Shown here: piece by piece, positions 53,609-63,070 of the stretch
How the letters are laid out: each line of letters opens with the position of its first letter
How positions within the stretch are numbered: the first letter of the stretch is position 1
NCBI GenBank assembly: GCA_019096065.1
Contig: JAGUCH010000002.1
Coordinates: 10,800,501-10,864,500 of the forward strand
DNA from: Paracyclopina nana
Lineage: Eukaryota > Arthropoda > Copepoda > Cyclopoida > Cyclopettidae
DNA: 64,000 bases
Reading direction: 5' to 3'
Notes under the pieces: model-generated
What the model was told of the DNA's origin: nothing
What the model saw: only the letters and a program-made list of their open reading frames with translations
Databases searched by the model: none
Position numbers and translations under genes: made by a program

Positions 53609-55087
53609 CTATGGCTCGCATGTCATTTTGCCAAGGTTTAGATAATAGCGCACCATTCCCGACGTGGGAACTTTGGCCATAGACTGGATGTCCTGAGTGA
53701 GCACGACTCCGAAAATAAAGGCGCCCACGGCCATGAAGGCTCCGCCGACAGCAATCTTGGCCACGTTGACGCGCCTCACCAATGACGGATCTGATCTGTA
53801 CGTGAGGCTCGTGAGGGATAACCCGGGAGCGACGAATATGAAGTAAGCAGCCAAGCAGCCCAAAATACTGATGGACTCGGTGATGTTGGGCACAAACACT
53901 GCGCAGAGCAACGACAAGACAAACCAGATGATCACAACTATCACTCTCTGCAGGAGCTTGAAGCGTCCTGACGGCTGCTCCCGAACTGTCAGCGCACTGT
54001 TGGCCATCAGCTCTTTCGCATCCTCGATTGCCGACCGCATGGCCTCTCGCCCGCAAAACAGCAGGATCGGGTAGGTGGAAATGGTCTTGAGTGCCATGGC
54101 CAAAATGCCAACGATCACTTCAGGCCGGTCGGCAGGGTAGGAGAGGAGAATATCTGCGTTGACATTTGATCCAAAGGTAAGGTAGCCGAATGAGGCGGCT
54201 CCCGTGTACGCCAAGCAGCAAATCACGACGGCAATGAAGGCCACGGGCCCGAAATGCCTCAGATTGCGGTGCTTCATGCACGAGTAGATGGGTATTGCAC
54301 TGACATGGCACTGGTAGCCGAAGCAAATGTCTGGCACGACGAGAAAGACGTCGGTCCAGTGGGTTGGCCAGTGTTTGACAGGGCCCGGCACAAAGTGACC
54401 GAAATAGTATTCGAACACAATGAGACCGACAACGTAGACGATGGCCGTGACCCCGAGAAGGCTCGGGATCCGGAGAAAGTCGATTTTCTCCGAAAAGCAC
54501 ATGGGCAAAATGACGAGGACTCCGGTCATTGACATGGTGAAGTCTCGGTTCATGTAGAAGTGGTGGCAAAAGTCCGGACTGACGAGAGAGGCGAACATGC
54601 GGTCGTACTGGTCTCCGATCATGATGAGGAAGGTGACGGTGGTGCCGAAGCAGTAGAGGACCACGCTGACGGAGGAGAATATGCGCAATGTCTTGCCCAC
54701 GCTGCTCCCCATCACCTCCTGTATGGTTGAGGAGGCGTTCTTGTCGGCCGCGTAGGCCAGGATGTACAAGGCGCCCAAGATGAAAGCGATGAGTACGATT
54801 TGAACGAGGACCGCGACAACGACGCCGCCAGCGGCATCCAGGGCTTTGGGAAAGTTGCATAACCCAGCTCCCAGGGCGGCGTTGACAATGAGGAAGACCG
54901 TGTAAAAGTCATTGGTGCCGCCCGGGTTGAACGAGCTCCTTGGGGCAGCCTCGACGAGCGGGTCAGAGTCTGCCGCGGAGACCTGGTCACCAAAAATGGA
55001 GTCGAAGCTCTCCTCGTGACGAGGCAGGTCAGGCTCGAAGCCGCTGTCGGCCTCCTCACAGTCATTGTCTGAATTGTCCGCAACCAT
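53609..55087 (-). CDS. SLC38A7: SLC38A7-like lysosomal amino-acid transporter, 492 aa
   Basis: Multipass transporter of the SLC38/AAAP family. Single exon from ATG 55087. An acidic N-terminal cytosolic tail is followed by FLIVNAALGAGLCNFPKALD (TM1 signature), then about ten more segments, with FGTTVTFLIMIGDQ, PDICFGYQCHVSAIPIYSCM and LTFGSNVNADILLSYP as in vertebrate SNAT7/8. SNAT7 exports glutamine and asparagine from lysosomes; SNAT8 is a close paralogue, so the exact role is inferred. Polyadenylation signal on the minus strand at plus 53551-53556. It lies about 100 bp downstream of LMBRD1 on the same strand. Confidence 0.88.
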   Translation of the reverse strand: MVADNSDNDCEEADSGFEPDLPRHEESFDSIFGDQVSAADSDPLVEAAPRSSFNPGGTNDFYTVFLIVNAALGAGLCNFPKALDAAGGVVVAVLVQIVLIAFILGALYILAYAADKNASSTIQEVMGSSVGKTLRIFSSVSVVLYCFGTTVTFLIMIGDQYDRMFASLVSPDFCHHFYMNRDFTMSMTGVLVILPMCFSEKIDFLRIPSLLGVTAIVYVVGLIVFEYYFGHFVPGPVKHWPTHWTDVFLVVPDICFGYQCHVSAIPIYSCMKHRNLRHFGPVAFIAVVICCLAYTGAASFGYLTFGSNVNADILLSYPADRPEVIVGILAMALKTISTYPILLFCGREAMRSAIEDAKELMANSALTVREQPSGRFKLLQRVIVVIIWFVLSLLCAVFVPNITESISILGCLAAYFIFVAPGLSLTSLTYRSDPSLVRRVNVAKIAVGGAFMAVGAFIFGVVLTQDIQSMAKVPTSGMVRYYLNLGKMTCEP

Positions 55088-55188
55088 GATCTTTTCCACT
55101 CTTATATGTCCGAAAACGCCTTTGTTTACAATATTATCATGACAGAGTTTCCAGAGTCGTGTGTTTGAGAAAATAGCCTTAAAGTAGC

Positions 55189-56829
55189 TTAATCAGCCGG
55201 CGGTGGCGCCAGCGCATCTTCGTCATCGAGGAGGCCGTCCTCGTCGTCATTGGAGGCCGAACGGCCGTGCCTTCTCAGCTTGCAGGCCCGGTAGATGGAG
55301 ACGAAGGAGCCGCAGAAGATGACAAGGAGGAAAATCCACGTGAGCCAGAAGTAAAGCGCCCCGAAGAGCCAGGCCTTCGTGTGAAAGGCCATGAGGAGCA
55401 TCGAGATGCGGGTGAGGTTGCAATCGTCCTCGGGAGCATGGACATCATCACAGTGCTCCACCGTCGTCTCGTTCCCGGAGCCCGATGACACGTACTTCTG
55501 GCTGCCGTAGGCCGTGTAGTCCGGGGCCACCGTGAACAAGATCACGTTGAGTGCCACGATGATCAGGCTCAGCGTCAGAGTCATCAAGGCCAGCGCCTGG
55601 GGCTTGGTGGAGTGGGCCTTGATCTTGTACAGGGGAAGCCACATGAAGCGAATGCCCACCTCCTTGACACCGCCGACGGAGCTGATGACGAGGAAGAAGA
55701 CGAGGCCACCGTACACGATGTAGTCCAACGGGAAGACTTCCTGAGCCAGCACCAGCATGATGTCAGTCGGGTTGGGCAACGTACCGTTCTTGAGGGCGTA
55801 GCCGGACATCGCACCGCCCGAGTGGATCGCCTTGTCCAGGTTGGTGAGGAGCAAGGAGACGAACACGAGGAGGCCCATGAGGCAAAAGAATAGTCCAAAG
55901 ATCACTTGAAACGGCCTCAGGACCTTGAGACACCGATGGGTGCAGCTCTTGGAGGCTTGCTCCAATTCGTGCTTGGAGCGAGCCAAAACGCGCATTTCTC
56001 GTTCCAGCCGTTCAACCTCTTGCACCTCGAATGGAGTCAATGGGACTTGGCTGCTCCTGATTTCACCGAGGCGGGCCTCAATCACCCCGATTTGGGCCTC
56101 AACGACAGCCAGCTCGTTGTGGACACTCGCCGATCCGCAGATGAGGTGAAAAGGCCAAGAGCTCATGCCGTAGCCCGTGTAGAGGATGAGCAGGCAAAGG
56201 CCAACGCTGCTCAATGCGTTGAGGAGGAAGGCCGCCATGTCGAAGCCGTGGTTGGCCTTGAAGGTGCTCCATGCGTAGTCGGCGAGCCCGTGAAGGCCGG
56301 TGGGTGGGGCTCCATCGAAGGGCAGGAAAAAACCCAAAAGAACGAGGACGAGGAGGAGCAGTACCGAGGCGCTGGTGAACTTGAAGGCCCTGCAGCACCG
56401 ACTTCCGGTCGTTTCCGCCTCCTCGCCATCCTCTTCATCGCGGTCCAAGGTCGTTGTGGCGTGGTAAAAGAAGCACAGCGGCAGAATGACGAAGGCAAAA
56501 GCCAGAACAAGGCCGAACAAGACGTAGTAGGCGACGAGGATCTTGTCGAGGAAGAACTGCCTGTCCTCCGGCCTTTGAGCCCAGCTAACGTAGTTGCCGT
56601 CAGCGTCCTTCATGGCTGACACGACGTAGATGTCGACGGGGACGAGGGCGGCGGTGAGGAGGGTGGTTGTCAGTGACAAAGTGGAGGTGACGAGCGTCCA
56701 GATGCATTTTTCGCCCTGACGCACCGACCGGTGGTAAATGATGAAGGACCAGGCGAAAATGAGGATAAGCAAGGCTGTTATGCTGAAAGGCCACCAGCCA
56801 ATGCTGGCAGGGCTGTCGAACAGGATCAT
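55189..56829 (-). CDS. LMBRD1: LMBD1, lysosomal cobalamin transport escort protein, 546 aa
   Basis: Nine-segment lysosomal membrane protein that works with ABCD4 to release cobalamin (vitamin B12). Single exon; ATG 56829 (MILFDSPASIGWW) gives a length close to human (540 aa). An upstream in-frame ATG at 56919 would add an unconserved stretch. Signatures: LTAALVPVDIYVVSAMKDADG, GYGMSSWPFHLICGS, LRPFQVIFGLFFCLMGLLVF, LTNLDKAIHSGG, VFPLDYIVYGG, PDYTAYGSQKYVSSG and an acidic C terminus. The charged loop with EVERLEREMRVLARSKHEL is conserved in type. No AATAAA was seen in the 101-bp gap to SLC38A7. Confidence 0.95.
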   Translation of the reverse strand: MILFDSPASIGWWPFSITALLILIFAWSFIIYHRSVRQGEKCIWTLVTSTLSLTTTLLTAALVPVDIYVVSAMKDADGNYVSWAQRPEDRQFFLDKILVAYYVLFGLVLAFAFVILPLCFFYHATTTLDRDEEDGEEAETTGSRCCRAFKFTSASVLLLLVLVLLGFFLPFDGAPPTGLHGLADYAWSTFKANHGFDMAAFLLNALSSVGLCLLILYTGYGMSSWPFHLICGSASVHNELAVVEAQIGVIEARLGEIRSSQVPLTPFEVQEVERLEREMRVLARSKHELEQASKSCTHRCLKVLRPFQVIFGLFFCLMGLLVFVSLLLTNLDKAIHSGGAMSGYALKNGTLPNPTDIMLVLAQEVFPLDYIVYGGLVFFLVISSVGGVKEVGIRFMWLPLYKIKAHSTKPQALALMTLTLSLIIVALNVILFTVAPDYTAYGSQKYVSSGSGNETTVEHCDDVHAPEDDCNLTRISMLLMAFHTKAWLFGALYFWLTWIFLLVIFCGSFVSIYRACKLRRHGRSASNDDEDGLLDDEDALAPPPAD

Positions 56830-57058
56830 CTTTGACGCAATTGCTTTCAATGTTTTGTTTTGTTTCAGATTGGCAGCTGTCACCGTCAGCTGACTGAAAT
56901 CAGCGTAAAGTAGCATCATGGCTACCAGACATGTTTGAAAAGTAGTCGTTTGCAAAGACAAAAAAATGACTTTTTAGATCAAGAGTTCTATCCCTACCTA
57001 AATACTCTTTCAGTCATGTAATTCAATGAATTTATCAATATGCAATTAAAGGACATTT

Positions 57059-58312
57059 AGGACCTTTCCATGCGCTAGTACCGAAACTATATCTCAAAAA
57101 CGGTTTTTGAAGGTACAAAAAGTAGCAAGAAAAGGAGACAGCACTGAGATTTGATGAGAGTATCTCGTTCTTAACAACAGCTGAACTTTTTTGCAAAAAA
57201 ATTTACTGAGGTACAGCTCAAACTACAGTTCCTATTGGAGCTAGAGCTCTGTATTTTGATGAGTAAAACGTTCACAAAAACAGCCTAAAGGTGGCCGGCC
57301 GGCCTACGGTGGCACGACAACTGCCCATTTTTGTTCCACCGTTTTTTATATTATGTAGTGCAATTTTTTATTCGCAATTTGGTAATTGGGCTTTGCTCAC
57401 GGTGTAGTTACATTTTTCCGAATAATGTAAAAAAGATGGCATTAGAAGTAACCTCCGATTCTTTTTCAGTGTCGTTTCAACTAGTTCGTCGCATAATCGT
57501 TATCATTTGGCTTTTTGACTTAAAAAAACGAAATATTTGGCATTTTTGTCGAGAAAGGAGAGATTTTCTGCCTTTTCCAGAAAGCTCCACCGTGGATCAA
57601 GCTTTATTTTCTTGGGCAAATTGGCCTACAAAGCATGCAATTATTACTGAATTTGCCCTTAAAATGACTACAAAACAAGATTAAAACTTGCTTTTCAAAA
57701 ATTAGAATACTGAAATACTAGTAGAGTAGTTGAAATATATCAAATCTGGATGCTTTTTAAATTGATCGGAGGTTCAATATTTTTAGATCGGGGCTAGTAG
57801 CGGGGCGGGTGCAAACAGAAACAGATCGAAATTCAATTTTCAGCCCGCTTAGCTTACAATGCTATTAGCTGGGGTATCATTAGCTCCTCCTAGCGGCAAA
57901 AATCATTACTACCAGAGCCTCCGTGAGCAAAGCCCAATTGTATCGAGAAACCATGAACACCTCAAATTTTCGTTCCGATCGGAGCTGTAGTTTGAGCTGT
58001 ACCTTAGTAAATTTTGTCACAAAAAAGTTCAGCTGTTGTTAAGAACGAGATACTCTCATCAAATCTCAGTGCTCTAATTGGAGCGAAATTTTGAGGGGTT
58101 CATCGTTTCTTGGTACCAAATAAAAAATAGCGTAACATAATATAATAAACGGTGGAACAAAAATGGGCAGAGCTACCGTAGGCCGGCCAGCCACCTTTAA
58201 GCTGTTCGAAAAGTAAACAAAAACGTAAATAAACAATGAAAACGGTCTTGCAAAAACCGTTTTGTCTGGTGCATATTTTTGTGCCTCAAAAGTGAGCACA
58301 TGGAAAGGTCCT
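57059..58312. mobile_element. Palindromic element (AGGACCTTTCCATG ends) with nested MITE
   Basis: Left end 'aggacctttccatg' and right end 'catggaaaggtcctt' are inverted. The arms share inverted 'gtacagctcaaactacag', 'gagagtatctcgttcttaac' and 'cccatttttgttccaccg' blocks over several hundred bp, so the element could fold into a long hairpin. It is interrupted at 57385-57938 by another MITE. Fragments lie at 14330-14500 (body, uninterrupted) and 24600-24840 (one end). Confidence 0.75.
57385..57938. mobile_element. MITE with ATTGGGCTTTGCTCACGG ends, copy 2
   Basis: 554 bp with perfect 18-bp terminal inverted repeats, inserted in the outer element at 57059-58312. The fragment at 14391-14410 shows the host sequence without it. 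Its body is the inverse of 851-1354. Non-coding. Confidence 0.85.
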
Positions 58313-59167
58313 TGCTGAACTGAATGAGCAGTTTATGAAAGAATCGACCCTTTTGGGAGTTTTATCATCGATTAAAAGTTGTAATTTAAATTAATTTTAA
58401 TCATTGTCTGACTTCGATCGCGAAGCGTTGAGGGCTTGAAGCAGTGCTGCAGTAGGCCTGGAGAAGGTGCCGCGAAGGGGAAGCCATTTCGTCACCTGAC
58501 GAAATAGCTGCTTCTCTTCATGCTCTCCGCATTTTGCCTAGCAACTGGAAAATGCTCGAGAGTTCGGAGTTTTGGAGAGTCATCCCATTTTCCTTCCAGT
58601 TTTTGCGCGTTGCATTTGCCGCTTTTTAGGATGTTGTCGGGGTCCGGGTAAAAAAGGCGTAGAAGATTGTTCGTCGCATAAGAAGTGGGAGAAACCCAGC
58701 TGCTCTGAGTACTGCGCTCGCTCGCTCGCTCGCTCGTTCTTTGTTGCGTAAAACCGGATTTTTTGCCGTCGCAGTCGCACAGTGGGCGAATTCGCGGCGT
58801 TTCGCGGAAAATTGCGGCCATTGTTGACTAGCGCGTAAATAGCGCTGGTTGACGTTTTGTCGTTGCGTGTGTCCGCTCCCCAGTGTGCACGTGACTGCCA
58901 TGCAGCTTGAATTGCGTCGTTTGAGAAAGCGCTTTTGTTTGGTGCGCATGATATAATGCGCGATTCGTTGGGCCAACAGGTATATCGCCATGCATGCAGC
59001 AGCTGGCGAGCCGGCCTTCAATCCGAGGAGAGCAGCAAAGACAAAGAAAGCTGCATGGCAGCAACAGTTACTACTCAACACTCACCCAAGGGCCGGCCTC
59101 CGAAGGCTGCTAAAAAAACGGTTTCAACATGAGCGGCAGTAGTGACCAAGACTAAGCGCAGCCAACA
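58313..59167. promoter_or_regulatory. Upstream region of the BTB zinc-finger gene
   Basis: GC-richer than the repeats to its left, with a short 'gctcgctcgctcgctcgctc' run near 58716-58736. Promoter and 5' UTR of the BTB gene are expected here. The opposite-strand frames in it show no domain. Confidence 0.4.
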
Positions 59168-60356
59168 ATGTTCCTAGGACAGCCAGAGAGGCTGCTCATC
59201 CGCTGGAAGGGATTCGCCGAAAACATGGCCTCCGCGCTCGACCTCGCAGACGACCACCACGCTGACCTCACAATCATCACGGCCTCAGACGGTAAAGCTC
59301 ACAGGGCGCACAGGCTCGTCCTCGCGGCCTCGAGCGACCTCGTCAAACGACTGCTCGTCGACAACGAGGACGCCACCCTCGTCCTCGAGGCCACGGAGGC
59401 CGAGGCCCTGCAGGATCTGCTCTCCTACCTGTACAGAGGCCAGGTCCACCTCACGCCCCGCCGGTTCGCCGGCCTCGCCTCCCTTGGAAAGAGGCTGCAG
59501 GTGAAGGGCATCGTGGAGCCCGTGCTGCCCCCGGTCGCCCATCACTCCGCGGGGCTCTCGCTGCTCGCCTCCGCCGCCCTCGACGGCCATCATCGTTGCT
59601 TCGATCAGCCGGCCTCCAAAAAGAGGAGAAAGCCCACCAACGACGAGAACGACCCGCTCAACGGGAACCACTGCGCCATCAACCTCTCTCTGAGGGCCAT
59701 GGACAGCTACGAAGAGGCCGTCAAGGTACCCTTCTACCCCGGAGCGGCCGCCGCCGTAGCAACCTCGCCACTAAGGATCCCAGATCCCTCGAGCCTCCGC
59801 TGGAAGCGGTCCATGGCCTCCTCGGCCGGCCTCAACGACACTAGCGACTCTGACCGCGAGGACACGCCCCCGCTTGCCATTGATATGTCGGCCCCGCCAC
59901 CGCCTCCGTCCTCCACGAGCCACGGTGGTCTGACACCCTCACCCTCGCCGTCCTCCGTGGAGAACCCGTTCAACGTGACGTTCTGCAACGCCGTGGACAT
60001 GGATGAAGAGGACCAGGACTTGGCGGAGGATCAGACGGAGGCTGCGGAAGTCAGCGTTCGCGGAGGCCAGACGCTCTCGCAGTCGTCCTCGGAGGGCGGC
60101 GGCAAGAAGTGGAAGTCGAGGCAGCCCAAGTTGTGCGTCCACTGCGACCGCTACTTCTCCAACCAGTTCAACTTGAAGCAGGTAAATCATTACGTCGGTC
60201 GTCACAGTGAAACTGCAATGATCATTTCAGCATATTCTCAACATGCACACCGTGGGCGGGGATGTGAGGTGCGACAAGTGCAACAAGTCCGTGAAGAACA
60301 AGTGGTATTTGCGTCGCCATCATGTCACGCATCACAATGCCCCGCTGAAAAAATGA
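59168..60356 (+). CDS. BTB/POZ two-finger zinc-finger protein, tramtrack-like, 379 aa
   Basis: Transcription factor of the arthropod TTK-type BTB group. Exons 59168-60181 and 60231-60356 (intron phase 0). The BTB domain runs from about LLIRWKGFAENM through HADLTIITASDGKAHRAHRL, VLAASSDLVKRLLVD and LLSYLYRGQVHL to LGKRLQVKGIVEP. The middle is Ser/Pro/acidic and disordered, with a KKRRK stretch. Two C2H2 fingers at the C terminus: CVHCDRYFSNQFNLKQH, with the second His pair in exon 2, and CDKCNKSVKNKWYLRRHHVTHH. Start 59168 is kept because the conserved BTB lead (RWKGF) lies before the next Met. Exon 1 is distinctly GC-rich. No single known orthologue is claimed. Confidence 0.88.
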
Positions 60357-61117
60357 AATTGCGTACATAGCAGTAGAACTACGTGGAATCGATGTTGATC
60401 GTAGAAGAATATGAATGAAGTACAAATGGTGAAGAAGAAAAGTGTCAAAATTCACGTTCTTTCAAAGTGGCAAATTTATCTGTGGTCTGGAATGCTTGTC
60501 GTTATTGTCAAATCTTATTTACACTTAATCATTGTGCCAAATGTTATTGTGAACCTCCTTGCTGATATGCCCCTCATCCACAACACACGTGACTGCAGTA
60601 GCTTATGGTTTGAGTGTTAGAGGCGCGTACCTGAACTAGTTCGACTGCAGCAGCAACCATCTTTGCATTCCCTCAACTCGATGTGTTTTTTAGCTTTTAG
60701 ATTTCGGAGTCGACGTAGAAGTATTGCCAATGATTGTCTTCCCTCCCCTCCTTCAATCAAAAACTGTTACATGCTGTATTATGAATGAAAACAATGGCAT
60801 TGTTACTGTATCGTCCACCCTAACGCGAAATTAGCCCGGATTCGACTGTTTTTTGTACGATATATAGATGTGGCTGTGCTTTGTAATACTTTACTTCTAC
60901 AATACTTGCACCTTAACCTACTGTGAACAGAAGAAAAACCCTCTAGTGATCTACTGCGTAGTTCTGCCCATAAAAAACTAGTGTATAGTGGCTGAAAGCA
61001 ACTAGTGCGCGAGGCCAACAACAATTGAGACCCGTATGCATAACGTAGTGTGTCAGTAGAAATGTATGTCGAGCGGCAACTGAAAAAAAAATAAATGTGA
61101 TGCAGTTAACTATGAAG
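60357..61117 (+). other. Probable long 3' UTR of the BTB gene
   Basis: No coding gene is seen. A polyadenylation signal AATAAA at 61090-61095 lies 22 bp before the stop codon of the convergent NUDT14 gene, so the BTB transcript may end there with a UTR of about 750 nt. Confidence 0.45.
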
Positions 61118-61898
61118 TTAAGGTCTTGATGCGCAGAAGTTGCCAGCCTTGTGAAGGAGGAACCACTGCAAGGCATAGAGGGTAAATGTGGGGCTGTTCA
61201 CCGAGGGCTGACCCAAATAAGCCCTAACCTCCTCAACTGACATCTCCACCACCTCAATGAGCTCACCCTCGCTGGCAACTCCGCCTCCAGTCGAAACGCG
61301 AAGGTCTTCAGATACCTCTGCGTAGAACAGGCTCATCATTGACCCCCCAGTGCCTACGGTAGAAAACAATCAGCCAACTACAGCCCGCATCATGTGGATA
61401 TAGGTACCAATAGAGGCTCGAAAGGATTGCACAAATTCAATTGGACTGCCCAGTTTAAAACCGCATTCCTCCTCCACCTCCTCGGCGGCAATCTCGGCCA
61501 AGGAATGGTCCGACTTGTCCACTATGCCTGCGCACACCTCCAGGGTAATGCCTCTCGCGCCCACGTCACCCGAGAGACCTGAAAAAGCTGATAATGCTAC
61601 TACGAACATGCATGGAAATGTGGAATGCACCTTTGAGGTGATCGTTGACCTGATCGATTTGCTGCATTGAGGCAGGGCATGACTGCATGACTTCTGTCAA
61701 GAGCACAGCTGGCCTCAGCTGTTTGACTAGCACGAGCTTTTGGCTTGTTGTGTTGAAAATGACAATTGCCACGCTGGGGTGGCCAATGCTCATGTCCCAA
61801 GCCTTGGCAACGCCGTTCTGAACATACTTCATGCGAATGGGCTTCATATACTTGGATTCGGTCAGGGCGGCTACGCTAATGTCACTCACTGCTTCCAT
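61118..61898 (-). CDS. NUDT14: NUDT14-like nucleoside-diphosphate-sugar hydrolase, 224 aa
   Basis: Nudix hydrolase; the vertebrate enzyme cleaves UDP-glucose and ADP-ribose. Exons 61631-61898, 61408-61578 and 61118-61353 (675 nt, consistent phases). Family parts: YVQNGVAKAWDMSIGHPSVA, IFNTTSQKLVLVKQLRPAV, the Nudix region VCAGIVDKSDHSLAEIAAEE then VEEECGF, and EGELIEVVEMSVEEV in the third exon. Length equals human (222). In the Nudix box the usual Arg before Glu is absent (A-E-E-V-E-E-E-C-G), which human NUDT14 also departs from (KE). The metal-binding EE pair is present. Confidence 0.92.
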
Positions 61899-62659
61899 GA
61901 TGGCCCTTTAAATGATGACTTTAAATGAGAATCAGCAGCAGAGCAGAGCTACCAGACATTTTTCGTTCATAGAGAGGGGTGCCTGGAATGATCTAAAATG
62001 GTTTCAAAATCCACATATTAGGATCAAATGGCGTCTGTTTTTGGTCTGCTGGCGTGGTTTTAAGGTCTATTCTGGGTTTTTATTAACATTCTGTTGTTTA
62101 AAAGTCAGTTTCTCAGAACTTGCAGATCCTTTATGATTTTTTGAAAAAAATGGGGTTAGTTGCAAGAATTAAGTTTGTATGTTACATAATTCATTTTTCA
62201 CCTTCAAAAATGACATTTTATCATAACTATTGGTTGTGGCAAGCAACTTTTATTTTTACTAAAATGAGGTTTGATTGCGTTTTAAGATACTTTTATAATA
62301 AACTTATATATATTGAGCTAAAAATGAAATTTTTTTATAAATATGCGGTATATTCAACAACTTTTATTTTTGTCACTATAGTGTTGGATCATTTTTGGGG
62401 GTACTTTAACAGTAAATGTATTAGTTTTTATCAAATAACTGCCCCTAAAATTGAGAACATCTAAGTATGACAACAATAAAAGTTGCTCCTTATACCCCAT
62501 ATTTATAATAAAATTTCATTTCCAGTTCCAAATGTTAGCAACATATTATTATTATTATAAAATCTCATTTTTAGGTCATGAATCTGAAGTCTGTTAAACA
62601 AAGTTATTTTGGCTAAAATTAGCAAAACTTTGACGGACAATATCTGGCTCCAAACAAAA
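61899..62659. other. AT-rich spacer upstream of NUDT14
   Basis: The right edge of the NUDT14 gene; its promoter should lie in the first part. About 62030-62080 has the 'ggttttaaggtct' motif of the 5030-5935 family. No gene is recognised; the open frame at 62120-62464 is a low-complexity AT-rich artefact. Confidence 0.4.
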
Positions 62660-63070
62660 ATGGACCATTTTTTAATTTTTTTATTTGAAAGTACTCATCT
62701 TTGACTGACTCTGTGCAAAAAATGAACAAAATCCATCCGGGGGAAGTTCCCTCAATTTTGCTCCAAAGTTAACCCCTAAAATTTGCATTTTGCCCCTTGG
62801 AGCACAGTGGGCATGAGGGCGACAACTTTTATCCCGTTTCCAAAGCCACCTTTAGGGGGCCCAACAATGACCAAAAAATGGGTAGATGAAAGTTGCTTCA
62901 TAGGGCCGTGAGAGGGGCCCTAAGTTTTACTAAATAAGAATTTCCCAAAACTTTGAGGGCCAATACCTCCCCTCTCAGAGGCCCAAGGGCAAAACCTTTG
63001 GCATGGTGACTATCTAGGGGTAGCCCCTCAAGATGCTCCATAAGATTTTCAAAAAGCTCTCGGTGCCGCT
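62660..63070 (-). repeat. Dispersed repeat, inverted copy of 29040-29490
   Basis: Shares, on the opposite strand, 'ccttggagcacagtgggca', 'aataagaatttcccaaaact' and 'ggcaaaacctttgg' with 29040-29490. Non-coding. Confidence 0.7.

Noticed and set aside
53526-54056. 176-codon minus-strand frame beside the homeobox gene
   Set aside because: Alternate-frame shadow of SLC38A7 with no domain.
54120-54860. 246-codon minus-strand frame rich in Arg, His and Pro
   Set aside because: Alternate-frame shadow of the GC-rich SLC38A7 exon.
55906-56619. 237-codon plus-strand frame
   Set aside because: Antisense shadow of LMBRD1; composition follows its codon bias.
61912-62464. Plus-strand frames of 74 and 114 codons right of NUDT14
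   Set aside because: AT-rich, Phe/Tyr/Ile-rich frames with no splice context; the sequence is repeat-derived.
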